64,000 bases of DNA from Odobenus rosmarus divergens (Eukaryota; Chordata; Mammalia; Carnivora; Odobenidae), in assembly GCF_000321225.1 (NCBI RefSeq), contig NW_004450382.1, forward strand, positions 1,000,488 to 1,064,487, read 5' to 3'. Shown piece by piece: positions 49,301-57,147 of the stretch (position 1 is its first letter; each line of letters starts with the position of its first letter). The position numbers and the translations under genes are program-made. A model generated the notes under the pieces. It saw only the letters and a list, made by a program, of their open reading frames with translations. It did no database searches and was not told the origin of the DNA.

Positions 49301-49875
49301 AAAAAATAACAGACAAGTACCTCAATATTGTCTTTTTTTTTTTTTTAAGATTTTATTTATTTATTTGACAGAGAGAGACCCAGTGAGAGAGGCAACACAA
49401 GCAGGGGAGTGGGAGAGGGAGAAGCAGGCTTCCCGCAGAGCAGGAAGCCCGATGCGGGTCTGGATCCCAGGACCCTGGGATCATCACCTGAGCCGAAGGC
49501 AGACATTTAACGACTGAGCCACCCAGGCTCCCCCTCAATATTCAGTCTTAACTGTGATCTATCAAAAATAATACTGCCCTTTGGGGCACCTGAGTGGCTC
49601 AATCAATTAAGTCTGCCTTCGGCTCAAGTCACGACCCCAGGGTTCTGGGATCGAGCCCCACATCAGACTTCCTGCTCAGCAGGGAGTGTGCTTCTCCCTC
49701 CCACCTGCCCGCCACTCCCCTGCTTGTGTTCCTCTCCCTCTCTACCAAATAAATACTACCCTTAAATTATATAGTTCTTAGTTTATGTTCCAGATATAAA
49801 TCTGTACTCTGTAAATAATCTTACCTCTCCACTTTATCTGCAGAGGTAGAAGGAGCAGGAGCATCTTCTTCAATC
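31281..49875 (-). CDS. NASP: NASP (nuclear autoantigenic sperm protein), all but the first coding exon
   Basis: In transcript order the exons are 49825-49875, 47142-47252, 44096-44176, 42261-42370, 40547-41560, 35373-35452, 34718-34803, 34529-34602, 33777-33965, 33490-33656, 32807-32863, 32640-32717, 31829-31957 and 31281-31361. They read in frame for 768 residues to TAA; human long NASP is about 788 aa, so only about 20 N-terminal residues are missing. NASP is a nuclear chaperone for H3-H4 and linker histones. Four TPR-like units are visible: [20 protein letters not shown]; the [12 protein letters not shown] unit, interrupted by the acidic insert; [14 protein letters not shown] with the [13 protein letters not shown] helix; and [21 protein letters not shown] coiled coil ([20 protein letters not shown]) and a basic nuclear-localisation segment ([20 protein letters not shown]) follow. 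All introns are GT-AG and no disabling change is seen. Confidence 0.96.
31829..31957 (-). CDS. NASP: NASP coding exon 14, nuclear-localisation segment
   Basis: The acceptor is ctgtcttcag and the donor gtgggcag. It encodes [20 protein letters not shown] and ends ENMEEE. If the donor is not used, translation continues only VGS before a TAA. Confidence 0.95.
32640..32717 (-). CDS. NASP: NASP coding exon 13
   Basis: The acceptor is tttttgtcag and the donor gtaaatct. It has 26 codons starting [20 protein letters not shown] and ending HLVRKK, the start of the nuclear-localisation segment. Confidence 0.95.
32807..32863 (-). CDS. NASP: NASP coding exon 12
   Basis: The acceptor is ctcttgcacag and the donor gtgagtat. 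It has 19 codons, [19 protein letters not shown], phase 0 at both ends. Confidence 0.93.
33078..33312. mobile_element. MIR
   Basis: It reads tacatttattaagcaaatac, ccattttacagatgagtcaa and agtcacacataataagtagc, a well-preserved MIR. Confidence 0.8.
33490..33656 (-). CDS. NASP: NASP coding exon 11, coiled coil
   Basis: The acceptor is ttctttgtag and the donor gttggttt. It encodes [20 protein letters not shown] and [20 protein letters not shown], ending ELALKATL. The upstream intron is only 120 bases. Confidence 0.95.
33777..33965 (-). CDS. NASP: NASP coding exon 10, TPR3-TPR4
   Basis: The acceptor is tttcattag and the donor gtgagtga. It encodes [20 protein letters not shown], then [20 protein letters not shown] and SIEVIEKRM, the core of the SHNi-TPR domain. 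Confidence 0.97.
34234..34421 (+). mobile_element. Can-SINE
   Basis: Border repeat aaagccaattgcc versus aaagccaatgcc; head carries a duplicated ggctggctcag. Confidence 0.93.
34529..34602 (-). CDS. NASP: NASP coding exon 9, TPR3
   Basis: The acceptor is ccttctttcag and the donor gtaataac. It encodes [20 protein letters not shown] and SVES. Confidence 0.95.
34718..34803 (-). CDS. NASP: NASP coding exon 8, TPR helix
   Basis: The acceptor is actttttag and the donor gtaatact. It encodes [20 protein letters not shown] and DLAKIIFK. Confidence 0.95.
35087..35271 (+). mobile_element. Can-SINE, catgaataaat subfamily
   Basis: Target duplication agtccccaatccc; body has ctccttgggagcctgc. Confidence 0.95.
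35373..35452 (-). CDS. NASP: NASP coding exon 7
   Basis: The acceptor is tgcttacag and the donor gtaaatta. It encodes [20 protein letters not shown] and ESLLENK. Confidence 0.95.
36464..36572 (+). mobile_element. Can-SINE, tRNA-like short form
   Basis: Ends tgctgggtatagagattact plus tail; host site for the following copy. Confidence 0.85.
36584..36768 (+). mobile_element. Can-SINE, catgaataaat subfamily
   Basis: Target duplication aaaaaattcct at both borders. Confidence 0.95.
37753..37864 (+). mobile_element. Can-SINE, tRNA-like short form
   Basis: Border repeat agagaaaacc at 37737 and about 37872. Confidence 0.88.
37958..38150 (+). mobile_element. Can-SINE with amplified target duplication
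   Basis: gtttaggccttag at 37945 recurs three times after the tail at 30-bp spacing. Confidence 0.95.
38151..38223. repeat. 30-bp tandem repeat made from a SINE target-site duplication
   Basis: Units gtttaggccttagaagaagg plus an A-run start at 38151, 38181 and 38211. The same gtttaggccttag precedes the SINE at 37945. Confidence 0.9.
38222..38345. mobile_element. MIR
   Basis: It reads ggctgtgtgaccagggcaaa, then ttacttaagctctttctgcc and ttcatttgtaaaatacggaa. Confidence 0.8.
38433..38820 (+). mobile_element. Old Can-SINE split by a younger copy
   Basis: Head at 38433-38474, remainder at 38678-38820, around the inserted element. Confidence 0.88.
38475..38677 (+). mobile_element. Can-SINE, cgactgcc subfamily, nested
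   Basis: Target duplication aagaatctgactcttg on both sides inside the older SINE. Confidence 0.95.
38928..39062. mobile_element. MIR
   Basis: It reads agagtctgattctagttcta, aacaagtaacataaccccta and agcctcaatttcctcatggc. Confidence 0.75.
39074..39233 (+). mobile_element. Can-SINE with internal deletion
   Basis: Target duplication gtatgtggg; catgatcccagg is missing from the middle. Confidence 0.92.
40547..41560 (-). CDS. NASP: NASP long acidic exon (tNASP-specific)
   Basis: This 1014-nt exon encodes about 338 residues rich in Glu, Lys, Pro and Thr, starting [20 protein letters not shown] and ending [10 protein letters not shown]. The acceptor is taaccatgtag and the donor gtaacggg. It begins and ends at phase 1, so it can be included (testis/embryo form, tNASP) or skipped (somatic form, sNASP) without a frameshift, as known for this gene. 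The acidic repeats lie inside the second TPR and are associated with histone binding. Confidence 0.96.
42261..42370 (-). CDS. NASP: NASP coding exon 5
   Basis: The acceptor is ttctcctag and the donor gtatgtgg. It encodes [20 protein letters not shown] and [16 protein letters not shown], and ends one base into a Glu codon. That phase lets it splice to either the long acidic exon or the next exon. Confidence 0.96.
42858..43062 (+). mobile_element. Can-SINE
   Basis: Border repeat agactac(c)gggtttt. Confidence 0.92.
43257..43442 (+). mobile_element. Can-SINE, cgtctgcc-like
   Basis: Target duplication accccaaaag at 43244 and 43445. Confidence 0.95.
43630..43828 (-). mobile_element. Can-SINE
   Basis: Long target duplication gaaacttataaagtttt. 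Confidence 0.95.
43884..44062 (+). mobile_element. Can-SINE, 5'-truncated
   Basis: Starts at cagactgttgattttggctc; tail is (AAAAC)n. Confidence 0.82.
44096..44176 (-). CDS. NASP: NASP coding exon 4, start of TPR2
   Basis: The acceptor is ctctttgtag and the donor gtatgtct. It encodes [20 protein letters not shown] and SLLELA. Confidence 0.96.
44446..44621 (+). mobile_element. Can-SINE, nested (first of three)
   Basis: Head with a deletion (ctgagatgtctgacttcggc); tail aaaacaaacaag. Confidence 0.9.
44628..44818 (+). mobile_element. Can-SINE, nested (second of three)
   Basis: Head gtgtgcctgggcgactcagt; tail followed by (CAA)n. Confidence 0.92.
44843..45048 (+). mobile_element. Can-SINE, nested (third of three)
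   Basis: Contains a small duplication accccgcatcacatcggg; tail (AAAC)n. Confidence 0.92.
45116..45652 (+). mobile_element. L1 3' end, carnivore type
   Basis: It reads gagtgaaataagtcagtcag with gacctcactgatatgaggaa, then the segment ending tggttaacataacaataaaa plus a poly-A tail. Low divergence suggests a fairly young copy, heavily 5'-truncated. Confidence 0.85.
45364..45390. repeat. (AAG)n run inside an L1 3'UTR
   Basis: A poly-A stretch followed by five AAG units between two halves of the L1 3' end. Confidence 0.85.
45647..45695. repeat. Alternating purine-pyrimidine run (GC/CA)
   Basis: Reads gcatgtgggtgcgtgcaccc then gcgcgcacacacacacaatg, a Z-DNA-type composition just after an L1 tail. 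Confidence 0.8.
45915..46115. mobile_element. MIR
   Basis: It reads ctggagtcagactgcctgtg, ttcgaatcccacctctaaac and ttctcatctataaaatagaa. Confidence 0.8.
46502..46701 (+). mobile_element. Can-SINE, first of a stacked pair
   Basis: Border cttaagatttta before and cttagatttta after. Confidence 0.95.
46714..46903 (+). mobile_element. Can-SINE, second of a stacked pair
   Basis: Begins directly after the right target duplication of the previous copy. Confidence 0.94.
47142..47252 (-). CDS. NASP: NASP coding exon 3, TPR1
   Basis: The acceptor is ttttcttgcag and the donor gtaagtac. It encodes [20 protein letters not shown] and [17 protein letters not shown], a clear TPR-like helix pair. Confidence 0.96.
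47610..47790 (+). mobile_element. Can-SINE
   Basis: Border repeat agaaacatataggta versus agaaacatttaggta; body lacks ctccctgct. Confidence 0.94.
47815..48283 (+). mobile_element. L1 ORF2 fragment, split by a SINE
   Basis: It resembles the ORF2 stretch gatccacacatacaaccact, then caacaaatgatgctggaata and aaaattaactccaagtggat. It is interrupted by an antisense Can-SINE (48071-48254) flanked by ggattatagact on both sides. Confidence 0.8.
48071..48254 (-). mobile_element. Can-SINE inside an L1 ORF2 fragment
   Basis: Target duplication ggattatagact. Confidence 0.94.
48283..48390 (+). mobile_element. Can-SINE, tRNA-like short form
   Basis: Head ggggcacctagctggctcag, end ttggctgtagaggtaacttt. Confidence 0.85.
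48393..48568 (+). mobile_element. Can-SINE
   Basis: Follows the previous short form without a gap; body shortened, tail (A)n atatatc. Confidence 0.88.
48570..48610. repeat. (GT)n plus (AT)n run
   Basis: Nine GT units followed by catacatatgtatatatgca, immediately after a Can-SINE tail. Confidence 0.85.
48735..48880. mobile_element. MER5-type relic
   Basis: It resembles the MER5 core: gaattctacctcaagcttaa followed by caaataaaatctctggggat. Confidence 0.5.
49127..49302 (+). mobile_element. Can-SINE, cgactgcc-like
   Basis: Target duplication acagacaagt. Confidence 0.95.
49332..49533 (-). mobile_element. Can-SINE
   Basis: Target duplication cctcaatatt; inverted relative to the copy ending 30 bases earlier. 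Confidence 0.95.
49582..49757 (+). mobile_element. Can-SINE
   Basis: Lies 68 bases downstream (in plus coordinates upstream) of NASP exon 2; short tail. Confidence 0.92.
49825..49875 (-). CDS. NASP: NASP coding exon 2 (first visible)
   Basis: The acceptor is ttcattacag and the donor gtaagatt (minus strand). It starts with the last base of a Lys codon and encodes [16 protein letters not shown]. The initiator exon (MAMEST-like in human) was not found in 49876-64000. Confidence 0.92.
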
Positions 49876-50033
49876 CTGTAATGAAAAATTAAGGGAAAAA
49901 TAATTAAAAGGAAGGCCATTTTAAGCCTGGAAATTAAAAAGAAAAATACAAAGCCATAATAGAGCTACCATTTATTAAATGCCCGATAGGATATAAATAT
50001 CTTAAAAGTAATATAATATATACTATTGGAGCC

Positions 50034-50057
50034 TGTATATATATATATATAATATAT
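50034..50057. repeat. (AT)n run bordering the gap
   Basis: Simple AT repeat running into the N gap, a likely reason for the assembly break. Confidence 0.85.
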
Positions 50058-50382
50058 NNNNNNNNNNNNNNNNNNNNNNNNNNNNNNNNNNNNNNNNNNN
50101 NNNNNNNNNNNNNNNNNNNNNNNNNNNNNNNNNNNNNNNNNNNNNNNNNNNNNNNNNNNNNNNNNNNNNNNNNNNNNNNNNNNNNNNNNNNNNNNNNNNN
50201 NNNNNNNNNNNNNNNNNNNNNNNNNNNNNNNNNNNNNNNNNNNNNNNNNNNNNNNNNNNNNNNNNNNNNNNNNNNNNNNNNNNNNNNNNNNNNNNNNNNN
50301 NNNNNNNNNNNNNNNNNNNNNNNNNNNNNNNNNNNNNNNNNNNNNNNNNNNNNNNNNNNNNNNNNNNNNNNNNNNNNNNNNN
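50058..50382. other. Assembly gap (325 N)
   Basis: All N. It is flanked on the left by an (AT)n run and on the right by the head of an antisense Can-SINE, so the missing DNA is probably the rest of that SINE plus AT repeat. Confidence 0.98.
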
Positions 50383-50423
50383 AGAAGGCAGATGCTAAAC
50401 CAAATGAGCCACCCAGGCACCCC
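50383..50423 (-). mobile_element. Can-SINE head beside the gap
   Basis: Only gaaggcagatgctaaaccaa and the head gagccacccaggcacccc remain. Confidence 0.85.
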
Positions 50424-50465
50424 ACTTTTGAAAAGTTTTAATAAACATCTTTAAAACATTCCAAG

Positions 50466-50632
50466 GGCACCTGGGTGGCTCAGTCAGTTGGGCATCTGCC
50501 CTTGGCTCAGGTCATTGTACCGGGATCCTGGGATCTAGCCCCACATCCGGCTCCCTGCTCCGCAAGGGCCCTGCTTCTCCCTCTCCCCCGGCTTGTGCTG
50601 ACAAGTGAATAAATAAAATCTTGAAAAAAATT
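50466..50632 (+). mobile_element. Can-SINE
   Basis: Shortened CT-rich body; first of three consecutive sense copies. Confidence 0.92.
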
Positions 50633-50636
50633 TTCA

Positions 50637-50828
50637 GGGGCACCTGGGTGGCTCAGTCGGTTAAGTGTCTGCCTTCAGCTTGGGTCATGATCCCAGAGTC
50701 TTGGGACTGAGTCCCAGGTCGGCCTCCCTGATCAGCAGGGAGTCTGCTTCTTTGCCCCTCCCCTGGCTGGTGCTTTCTCACTCTCTCTCTCTCAAATAAA
50801 TAAATAAAATCTTTAAAAAAAAAAAAAC
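50637..50828 (+). mobile_element. Can-SINE
   Basis: Second of three consecutive copies, starting five bases after the previous tail. Confidence 0.92.
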
Positions 50829-50837
50829 AACTTCATG

Positions 50838-51030
50838 GCCGCCTGGGTGGCTCAGATGGTTAAGCGTCTGCCTTCGGCTCAGGTCATGATCCCAGGGTCC
50901 TGGGATCGAGTCCCGCATCGGGCTCCCTGCCCCTTGGGATCCTGCTTCTCCCTCTGCTTCTCTCTCTCTCTCTCTCTCCCCCTCTGTCTCTCATGAATGG
51001 ATAAATAAAATCTTTAAAAAAAAAAAAAAA
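50838..51030 (+). mobile_element. Can-SINE, catgaataaat subfamily
   Basis: Border repeat acttcat; 29-base CT run in the body. Confidence 0.95.
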
Positions 51031-51381
51031 CTTCATAGTTGTGTTTACTGAAAAGATTTAGAAATAATGACCAACTCTGTAGCAATGAGTACCCCATCCC
51101 TAGGCACCCAGACCGTACTTCTAAAACTCCATTTCCCACTAAAAGTAACCAAGGCTCCATTGAAAAATAATAGATTCTAAGCTGGGGCAGGTCAAGTACA
51201 AAGATGAGTTTGGCTTTCGTGCCAGAAAGCAACAAAGCTATATCTAATATGACTTAAGAGTCATGTATACTTACAGTCATGCAAAAACGAATTATAAAGC
51301 AAATATGGGGACTCCAGGGAAAATCAGAAGAACACTTCTTTATATCATTTTTGCAACTTTTCTATAAATTTAAAATGTTAA

Positions 51382-51578
51382 TTTTTTTTTAAAGATTTGA
51401 TTTATTTATTTGACAGAGAGAGACACAGGGAGAGAGAACACAGGCAGGGTGAGAGGGAGGGGGAGAAGCAGGCTCCCCGCTGAGCAGGGAGCCCAACGCG
51501 GGGGCTTGATCCCAGGACTACGGGATCATGACCTGAGCTGAAGGCAGACGCCTAACAACTGAGCCACCCAGGCGCCCC
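51382..51578 (-). mobile_element. Can-SINE
   Basis: Full antisense copy ending gagccacccaggcgcccc. Confidence 0.94.
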
Positions 51579-51610
51579 AACATGTTTCATAATAATGTAC
51601 AAAAACATTA

Positions 51611-51805
51611 GGGGCACCTGGGTGGCTCAGTCGGTTGAGCATTCCCACCTCTTGATTTTGGCTAGGGTCATGATCTCAGGGTCATGGGATCGCCCTGCAT
51701 CAGGCTCCAAGCTCATCAGGGAGTCTGCTTGGGATTCTCTCTCCCTCTGCCTCTCCCCCCCAGTCACACCCTCTCTAAAATAAACAAATCTTTCATAAAA
51801 ATTTT
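51611..51805 (+). mobile_element. Can-SINE, old
   Basis: Body of the gattttggctagggtcatga type with gccctgcatcaggctcc. Confidence 0.88.
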
Positions 51806-51980
51806 TTTAAATTGGTAAATAAAGTGAGAAAAATTTACAATACACTTGGTATTTGCCATTTCTTTACAATACAGTTGTACTTAAGATAGGTTTAAAGACA
51901 TGGTTGATTTAAGTTACTATATGCGAACCCTATAGATTGACCCCATGCACTTAGTATTCATTTAAATCCATGGCATTTTA

Positions 51981-52072
51981 AGGGGCTCTCTGCCTGGCGG
52001 GGAGTCTGCTTCTCCCTCTGCCTCCTACTCGTGCTCTCTCAAATGAATAAATAAAATCTTTAAAAAATATAA
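51981..52072 (+). mobile_element. Can-SINE, 5'-truncated
   Basis: Starts at ggggctctctgcctggcggg. Confidence 0.85.
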
Positions 52073-52075
52073 ATA

Positions 52076-52272
52076 GGGCGCCTGGGTGGCTCAGTTGGTT
52101 AAGCGACTGCCTTCGGCTCAGGTCATGATCCTGGAGTCCTGGGATCGAGTCCTCCATCAGGCTCCCTGCTCTACGGGAAGCCTACTTCTCCCTCTCCCAC
52201 TCCCCCTGCTTGTGTTCCCTCTCTCGCTGTGTCTCTGTCAAATAAAGAAATAAAATCTAAAAAAAAAAAAAT
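52076..52272 (+). mobile_element. Can-SINE, mosaic subfamily
   Basis: Front half is cgactgcc/ctggagtcc type, back half is the cccactccccctgcttgtgt type. Confidence 0.93.
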
Positions 52273-52306
52273 TTTAATGAATGAATGAATGAATAAATAA
52301 ATAAAA
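52272..52306. repeat. (ATGA/ATAA)n run
   Basis: Four-base units aatg and aata between two Can-SINEs, expanded from the A-rich SINE tail. Confidence 0.85.
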
Positions 52307-52309
52307 ACA

Positions 52310-52480
52310 GGGCGCCTGGGTGGCTCAGTTAAGCATCTGCTTTCAGCTTGGATCATGATCCCAGGGTCCAGGGATCAAGCCCCATGTGGGGCTCTCTGCT
52401 CAGCAAGGAGTCTGCTTCTCCCTCCGCCTCCTGCTTGTGCTCTCCCTCTAATGAATAAATAAAACCTTAAAAAAAAAATC
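52310..52480 (+). mobile_element. Can-SINE
   Basis: Shortened body; follows an ATGA-type microsatellite. Confidence 0.92.
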
Positions 52481-52630
52481 CTTGTCATTTTTACCTGCCC
52501 TTTCATCACTTTTCACATATATCCCAAAGGTAATACCCAGATAAGGACATATATTATTTGTAAATGTGCCCCCAAGCACTCCAGATCTCAAATGAGATTT
52601 GAGAATGCTGTTAACTGGTGAAATAGAGAG

Positions 52631-52773
52631 GGGCGCCTGGGTGGCCCAGTTGGTTAAGTGTCTTGACTCTTGAGTTCAGCTCAGGTCTTGATCTCAGGGT
52701 TTTGAGGTCAGGCCCTGCGTTGGGCTCCACACTGAGGACAGAGCCTACTTAAAAAAACAAACAAACAAACAAA
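52631..52773 (+). mobile_element. Can-SINE, tRNA-like short form
   Basis: Ends ccacactgaggacagagcct and a (CAAA)n tail; tggtgaaat/tggtaaaat borders. Confidence 0.85.
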
Positions 52774-53198
52774 ACTGGTAAAATGGAGAAAAGTACAGTG
52801 GGGAAAGAGGGAACTTACTACAGGTACTTTACTACCAAATATTACTCAGAATTGGAATACATACTGCAAGAAAGCTAGAAGTATAAGAATAGAAGCTATA
52901 GAAGATAAAAGGGCTCTCCTATGTGGACAATTACTGAAAACTCTCCACAAGGTTAAAAACAACACAAATAGAATGGAGTCTATTAGTTTTCTACAACTGG
53001 GCTTTCTTCTTGTTTAGCTATAACAAATTTATGAAAAGAGATGAGTAACACATGCAATATGTACGAAAACAAATGATCAATGAAAAAATAGCTTATTCAA
53101 TTCAATAAATATTAAATCTAATAGACATTTTAATTTTAGTACCTACTGTGTGCACTGGAGACAGACAGTCTCCAACCATACAGTTAAAAAGGCAGAGG

Positions 53199-53327
53199 GG
53201 ACAGGGGACATCTGTCTGGCTCAGTCGGTAGAGCAAGGGACTCTTGATCTCGGGGGTTGTGAGTTCAAGCCCCACCTTGGGTGTAGAGATCACTAAAAAA
53301 AATAAATAAACTTAAAAAAAAAAAAAA
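53199..53327 (+). mobile_element. Can-SINE, tRNA-like short form
   Basis: Border repeat gaggggaca at both ends. Confidence 0.88.
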
Positions 53328-53464
53328 GAGGGGACAGCTTGTTTAGAAACACAGAGAAAGGCAGAAGCAATTAAATGACAGGTGAGGATTAACTATATTG
53401 GAGTCTCAGTCCCAGAACATGCTTTAAAGACAAAAATGTATTTTTTTTAAAGTTGTCAGTTATG

Positions 53465-53651
53465 GGGCGCCTGGGTAGCTCAGTCGTTAAGCATCTGCCT
53501 TCAACTCAGGTCATGATCCCTGGGTCCTGGGATCAAGCCCCGCATCAGGATCCCTGCTCCGTGGGGAGCCTTCTCCCTCTCCTTTGCTTGTGTTCCCTCT
53601 CTTCCTGTGTCTCTGTCAAATAAATAAATAAAATCTTTAAAAAAAAAAAAG
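53465..53651 (+). mobile_element. Can-SINE
   Basis: Target duplication aaagttgtcagtta. Confidence 0.95.
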
Positions 53652-53841
53652 TTGTCAGTTACTTTCAGCAGAATCCAAAATCTTTGCTTCGAACTCCTAA
53701 TTCTTTTGTGAATATTATATTAGTCAACAAGTTTGATGAAAAACCCTGAAGAATGGGGAAAAAACTGGGTTGAAAATAAGCAGAGACTTCATAGCTAGAG
53801 CCACAGGGATGAAGCACAATTTAAAAGGCAGTACACTTCAG

Positions 53842-54049
53842 GGGTGCCTGGGTGGCTCAGTCATTAAGCATCCATCTGCCTTCAGCTCAGGTCGTGGTCC
53901 CAGAGTCCTGGGATCGAGTCCTACCATCGGGCTCCCTGGTCAGCGGGAAGCCTATTTCTCCCTCCCCTACTCCCCCTGCTTGTGTTCTCTCTCGCTGTCT
54001 CTGTCAAATAAATAAAAATCTTTAAAAAAAAAAAAAAAAAAGAAATAAA
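53842..54049 (+). mobile_element. Can-SINE
   Basis: Border repeat aaaaggcagtac; small duplication catccatctgcc in the head. Confidence 0.94.
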
Positions 54050-54295
54050 AGAAAAGGCAGTACTTCTAGCTGCAGGTAAAGCACATAATCTGCCCAGAAA
54101 CCTCGAATGATGGCCTTCAATCCTTACCTACAAACACTTTCCGTCATAGCCTGTTATGTTCAAATAGCTTCACTAAGGGGTTATTTTGGCCAGATTCTAA
54201 CACAAGCTTCTCAAATTACCTGTGGTTAAAGGACCAGATTTTTTATTTCCAGTGTACAACAGATTTTTTTTTTAAACAATCACTCCTTGCTGTTT

Positions 54296-54396
54296 TTAGT
54301 TTTTTTTTTAGTAATCCCTACACCCAACATGGGGCTCAAACTCACAACCCCAAGATCAAGAGTCACACGCTCCACCACTGAGCCAGCCAGGTACCC
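54296..54396 (-). mobile_element. Can-SINE, tRNA-like short form
   Basis: Reads taatccctacacccaacatg, ending gagccagccaggtacccc. Confidence 0.82.
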
Positions 54397-54559
54397 CATC
54401 AGATGAATTTTTATTAAATAATGCTTACTCCAAATTTTTATACTTATCTCTTTGTAGACCAGTAACAAACAGTTCACAAACCACTATTAGTCTACGAACC
54501 ACCAATACTAGTCTACAGACCACACAATGTGGTGGTAACATAAATGTGCAAAAAGAATA

Positions 54560-55149
54560 TAAGCACTAAAAATGCTGTATATACACGCTACAAATATTGG
54601 GGCACTCCACTGGCAACAAAAATACATAAAATGTTTTATACCCCACAGAGATAAGGGGTGAGGTGCAGTACTATATAACTTTCACTATTACCCATGACGG
54701 AAGTTAACAGATACCAGATTCACCCTCCCACCTCAAACAACTAAAAAAAATGGCCAAGAACATAAAACATTAGTTTTCAACACAGAACAGCTAGTAGCAC
54801 AGGACATTGATCTGACAGAAGGGAAACAAATGAGGTAAGTACCATAACTGTCCCCAGCTTACTGCTTAGAGAATTTTGTCCATAGCACAGAGAACTCAAA
54901 AGGACTCTGTCTCATAAAATTGAGACAAGAGTCTGGGGTTTGGAGGCCTAGGTGGCTAGAATTTACAGAACAGAATGGAGAAGAGATAGCAAGCTCCAGA
55001 TATCTGCAGGAAGTTCCCTTCAGTCTTTGGCTAACTGCTGATCAGCTTCTACATGAGAAAACTACTGAGGCCTACATAAGAGTTACTAGAAAAGCAAAGA
55101 TGAAACAATCTTCAGAGATCACAAAGGGTCTAAAATAACTCACGTTCCC
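54560..55149 (+). mobile_element. Old L1 (L1M-type) 5'UTR, left part
   Basis: It matches the L1M 5'UTR stretch I recall, including aaacaaatgaggtaagtacc and attgagacaagagtctgggg. It stops at aaaataactcacgttccc (55132-55149), which recurs at 62410-62427 where the same L1 appears to resume. Confidence 0.7.
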
Positions 55150-55374
55150 GGGCGCCTGGGTGGCTCAGTTGGTTAAGCGACTGCCTTCGGCTCGGGTCAT
55201 GATCCTGGAGTCCCAGGATCGAGTCCCGCATCGGGCTCCCTGCTCAGCAGGGAGTCTGCTTCTCCCTCTGACCCTCTTCCCTCTTGTGCCATCTCTCATT
55301 CTCTCTCTCTCTCGAATAAATAAAATCTTTAAAAAATAAATAAAATTTAAAAAAATAAAAATAAAAACAAAAAA
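55150..55374 (+). mobile_element. Can-SINE, cgactgcc subfamily, left edge of the 7.3-kb segment
   Basis: Its head follows the 18-bp aaaataactcacgttccc directly; no copy of that 18-mer follows its own tail. Confidence 0.95.
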
Positions 55375-55377
55375 CTG

Positions 55378-55528
55378 GGGCGTCTGCCTTCAGCTCAGGT
55401 CAGGATCCCAGGGTCCTGGGACCGAGCCCCACATTGGGCTCCCTGTATGGCGGGGAGTCTGTTTCTCCCTCTCCTTCTACTGTTCCCCAACTGTGCTCTC
55501 TCACTCTAATAAATAAAATCTTAAAAAC
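55378..55528 (+). mobile_element. Can-SINE, 5'-truncated
   Basis: Starts ggcgtctgccttcagctcag without the head. Confidence 0.88.
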
Positions 55529-55751
55529 TTTATCTTGAACAGATTGTTTATTTTCAGACATCTGCTAGTGGGTTTACTACTGACAACCATTGTTTTTAAC
55601 CTCCTAATGTGTTTAACAAAGAGCTAGGAGTACAAGCTATAAATATGTGTCAATTCTGCTATTCTCTTGCTATTTGTTTATCCTTGCATTATCACCTTCA
55701 ATTCACCATTTCTAAGCAGAAATCTTTAAACACATTGTCCATTTTGTTTTG

Positions 55752-55943
55752 TTTTTTTAAAGATTTTATTTATTTATTTGACAGAGAGAGAGAATGAGAG
55801 CAGGAACACAAGCAGGGGGAGTGGGAGAGGGAGAAGCAAGCTTCCTGTGAGCAGGGAGCCCAATGTGGGGCTTGATCCCAGGACCCTGGAATCATGACCT
55901 GGGCCGAAGGCAGACGCTTAACGACTGAGCCACCCAGGCGCCC
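55752..55943 (-). mobile_element. Can-SINE
   Basis: Target duplication acattgtccattttg. Confidence 0.95.
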
Positions 55944-56034
55944 ACATTGTCCATTTTGTAAGAGGTAGCTGAAACTGGAAAAAAAAGTCTTACCTAAACT
56001 TATTGTGGCTATCATTTAGCAGTATATACAAATA

Positions 56035-56095
56035 TTGGATCATTATGTTGCACACCTGAAACTACTGTCAATTTTATCTCATTTTTAAAAATCCT
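56035..56095 (+). mobile_element. L1 3'UTR remnant
   Basis: Short relic reading ttggatcattatgttgcaca and cctgaaactactgtcaattt, typical of L1 3' ends. Confidence 0.6.
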
Positions 56096-56096
56096 G

Positions 56097-56270
56097 GGGC
56101 ACCGGGGTGGCTCAGTCGTTAAGCGTCTGCCCTCGACCTGAGTCATGATTCCAGAGTCCTGGGATCAAGTTCCACATTGGGCTCTCTGCTAGGTGGGAAG
56201 CCTGCTTCTCCCTCTCCTACTCCCCCCTGCTTGTGTTCCCTCTCTCGCTGTCTTGCTATCGAATAAATAA
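56097..56270 (+). mobile_element. Can-SINE with expanded tail
   Basis: Head ggggcaccggggtggctcag; tail merges into a GAAT microsatellite. Confidence 0.92.
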
Positions 56271-56346
56271 AATGAATGAATGAAAAAATGAATGAATGAA
56301 TGAATGAAAGAAAAAGAAAAGAAAAAGAAAAAGAAAAGAAAAGATC
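56266..56346. repeat. (GAAT)n and (AAAAG)n microsatellite
   Basis: Expanded tail of the Can-SINE at 56097-56270, first gaatgaatg units and then aaaag units. Confidence 0.9.
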
Positions 56347-56356
56347 CTAATGTTTA

Positions 56357-56558
56357 GGGGCGCCTGGGTGGCTTGAGTCGGTTAAGCGTCTGCCTTCGGC
56401 TCAGGTCATAATCCCAGGGGTCCTGGGATAGAGCCCTGCATCAGGCTCCCTGCTCAGCGGAAAGCCCACTTCTCCCTCTCCCTATGCCTGCCACTCCCCC
56501 TGCTGTGTGCGCTCTTTCTGTCAAAGAAATAAAATCTTTTAAAAAAAATTAAAATTAA
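56357..56558 (+). mobile_element. Can-SINE
   Basis: Full copy beginning ggggcgcctgggtggcttga. Confidence 0.93.
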
Positions 56559-56921
56559 AAGAAATCATGTTTAAAAACAAATCATAAATAATGCAACTGT
56601 CATAGTGTCAATCTCTGTATCATTAATAAAGCTTAATTCTTCCCTATTTGGAGAACACTTCCTTAAACTGTAACGTAAATTCCAAGAACTGGACTTTATC
56701 TAACTTTCCTTGTCCCGCATTCCATCAGAAGATGTAACAAGGAGCAAGGCTGGATGGGTGTGTACAGGAGCCAGATTATTCTGTTTTAAGGCCACCTAAG
56801 GCTTTAAATTTTTATTCTGATGTGAGTCACTGAAGGTGTAACATGATCACATTTATTTTTTATATACTCTAATTGTAGTATAAAAGATAATTTGAAGTAG
56901 GTAAAATTAGAAACAAAATCA

Positions 56922-57131
56922 GGGCACCTGGGTGGCTCAGTTGGTTAAGCGACTGCCTTCAGCTCGGGTCATGATCCTGAAGTCCCAGGATCGAGTCCTG
57001 CATCGGGCTCCCTGTTCAGCGGGCTCCCTGCTCAGCGGGGAGTCTGCTTCTCCCTCTGACCCTCTTCCTTCTCATGCTCTCTATCTCTCATTCTCTCTCA
57101 AATAAATAAATAAACTCTTAAAAAAAAAAAA
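56922..57131 (+). mobile_element. Can-SINE, cgactgcc subfamily
   Basis: Contains gcgggctccctg in tandem duplicate; borders gaaacaaaatcag and gaaacaagaaaatcag. Confidence 0.95.
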
Positions 57132-57147
57132 AGAAACAAGAAAATCA

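Larger units (their letters stand above)
41561..49824 (-). other. NASP: NASP introns 2 to 5 region
   Basis: Between listed exons are dense Can-SINEs, an L1 3' end (45116-45652), an L1 ORF2 piece (47815-48283), a MIR (45915-46115), a MER5-type relic (48735-48880) and unique stretches at 41590-42240, 42375-42850 and 46120-46495. Confidence 0.7.

Noticed and set aside
50058..50382. Long open frames across 49934-50425
   Set aside because: They run through the N gap and have no supported sequence.
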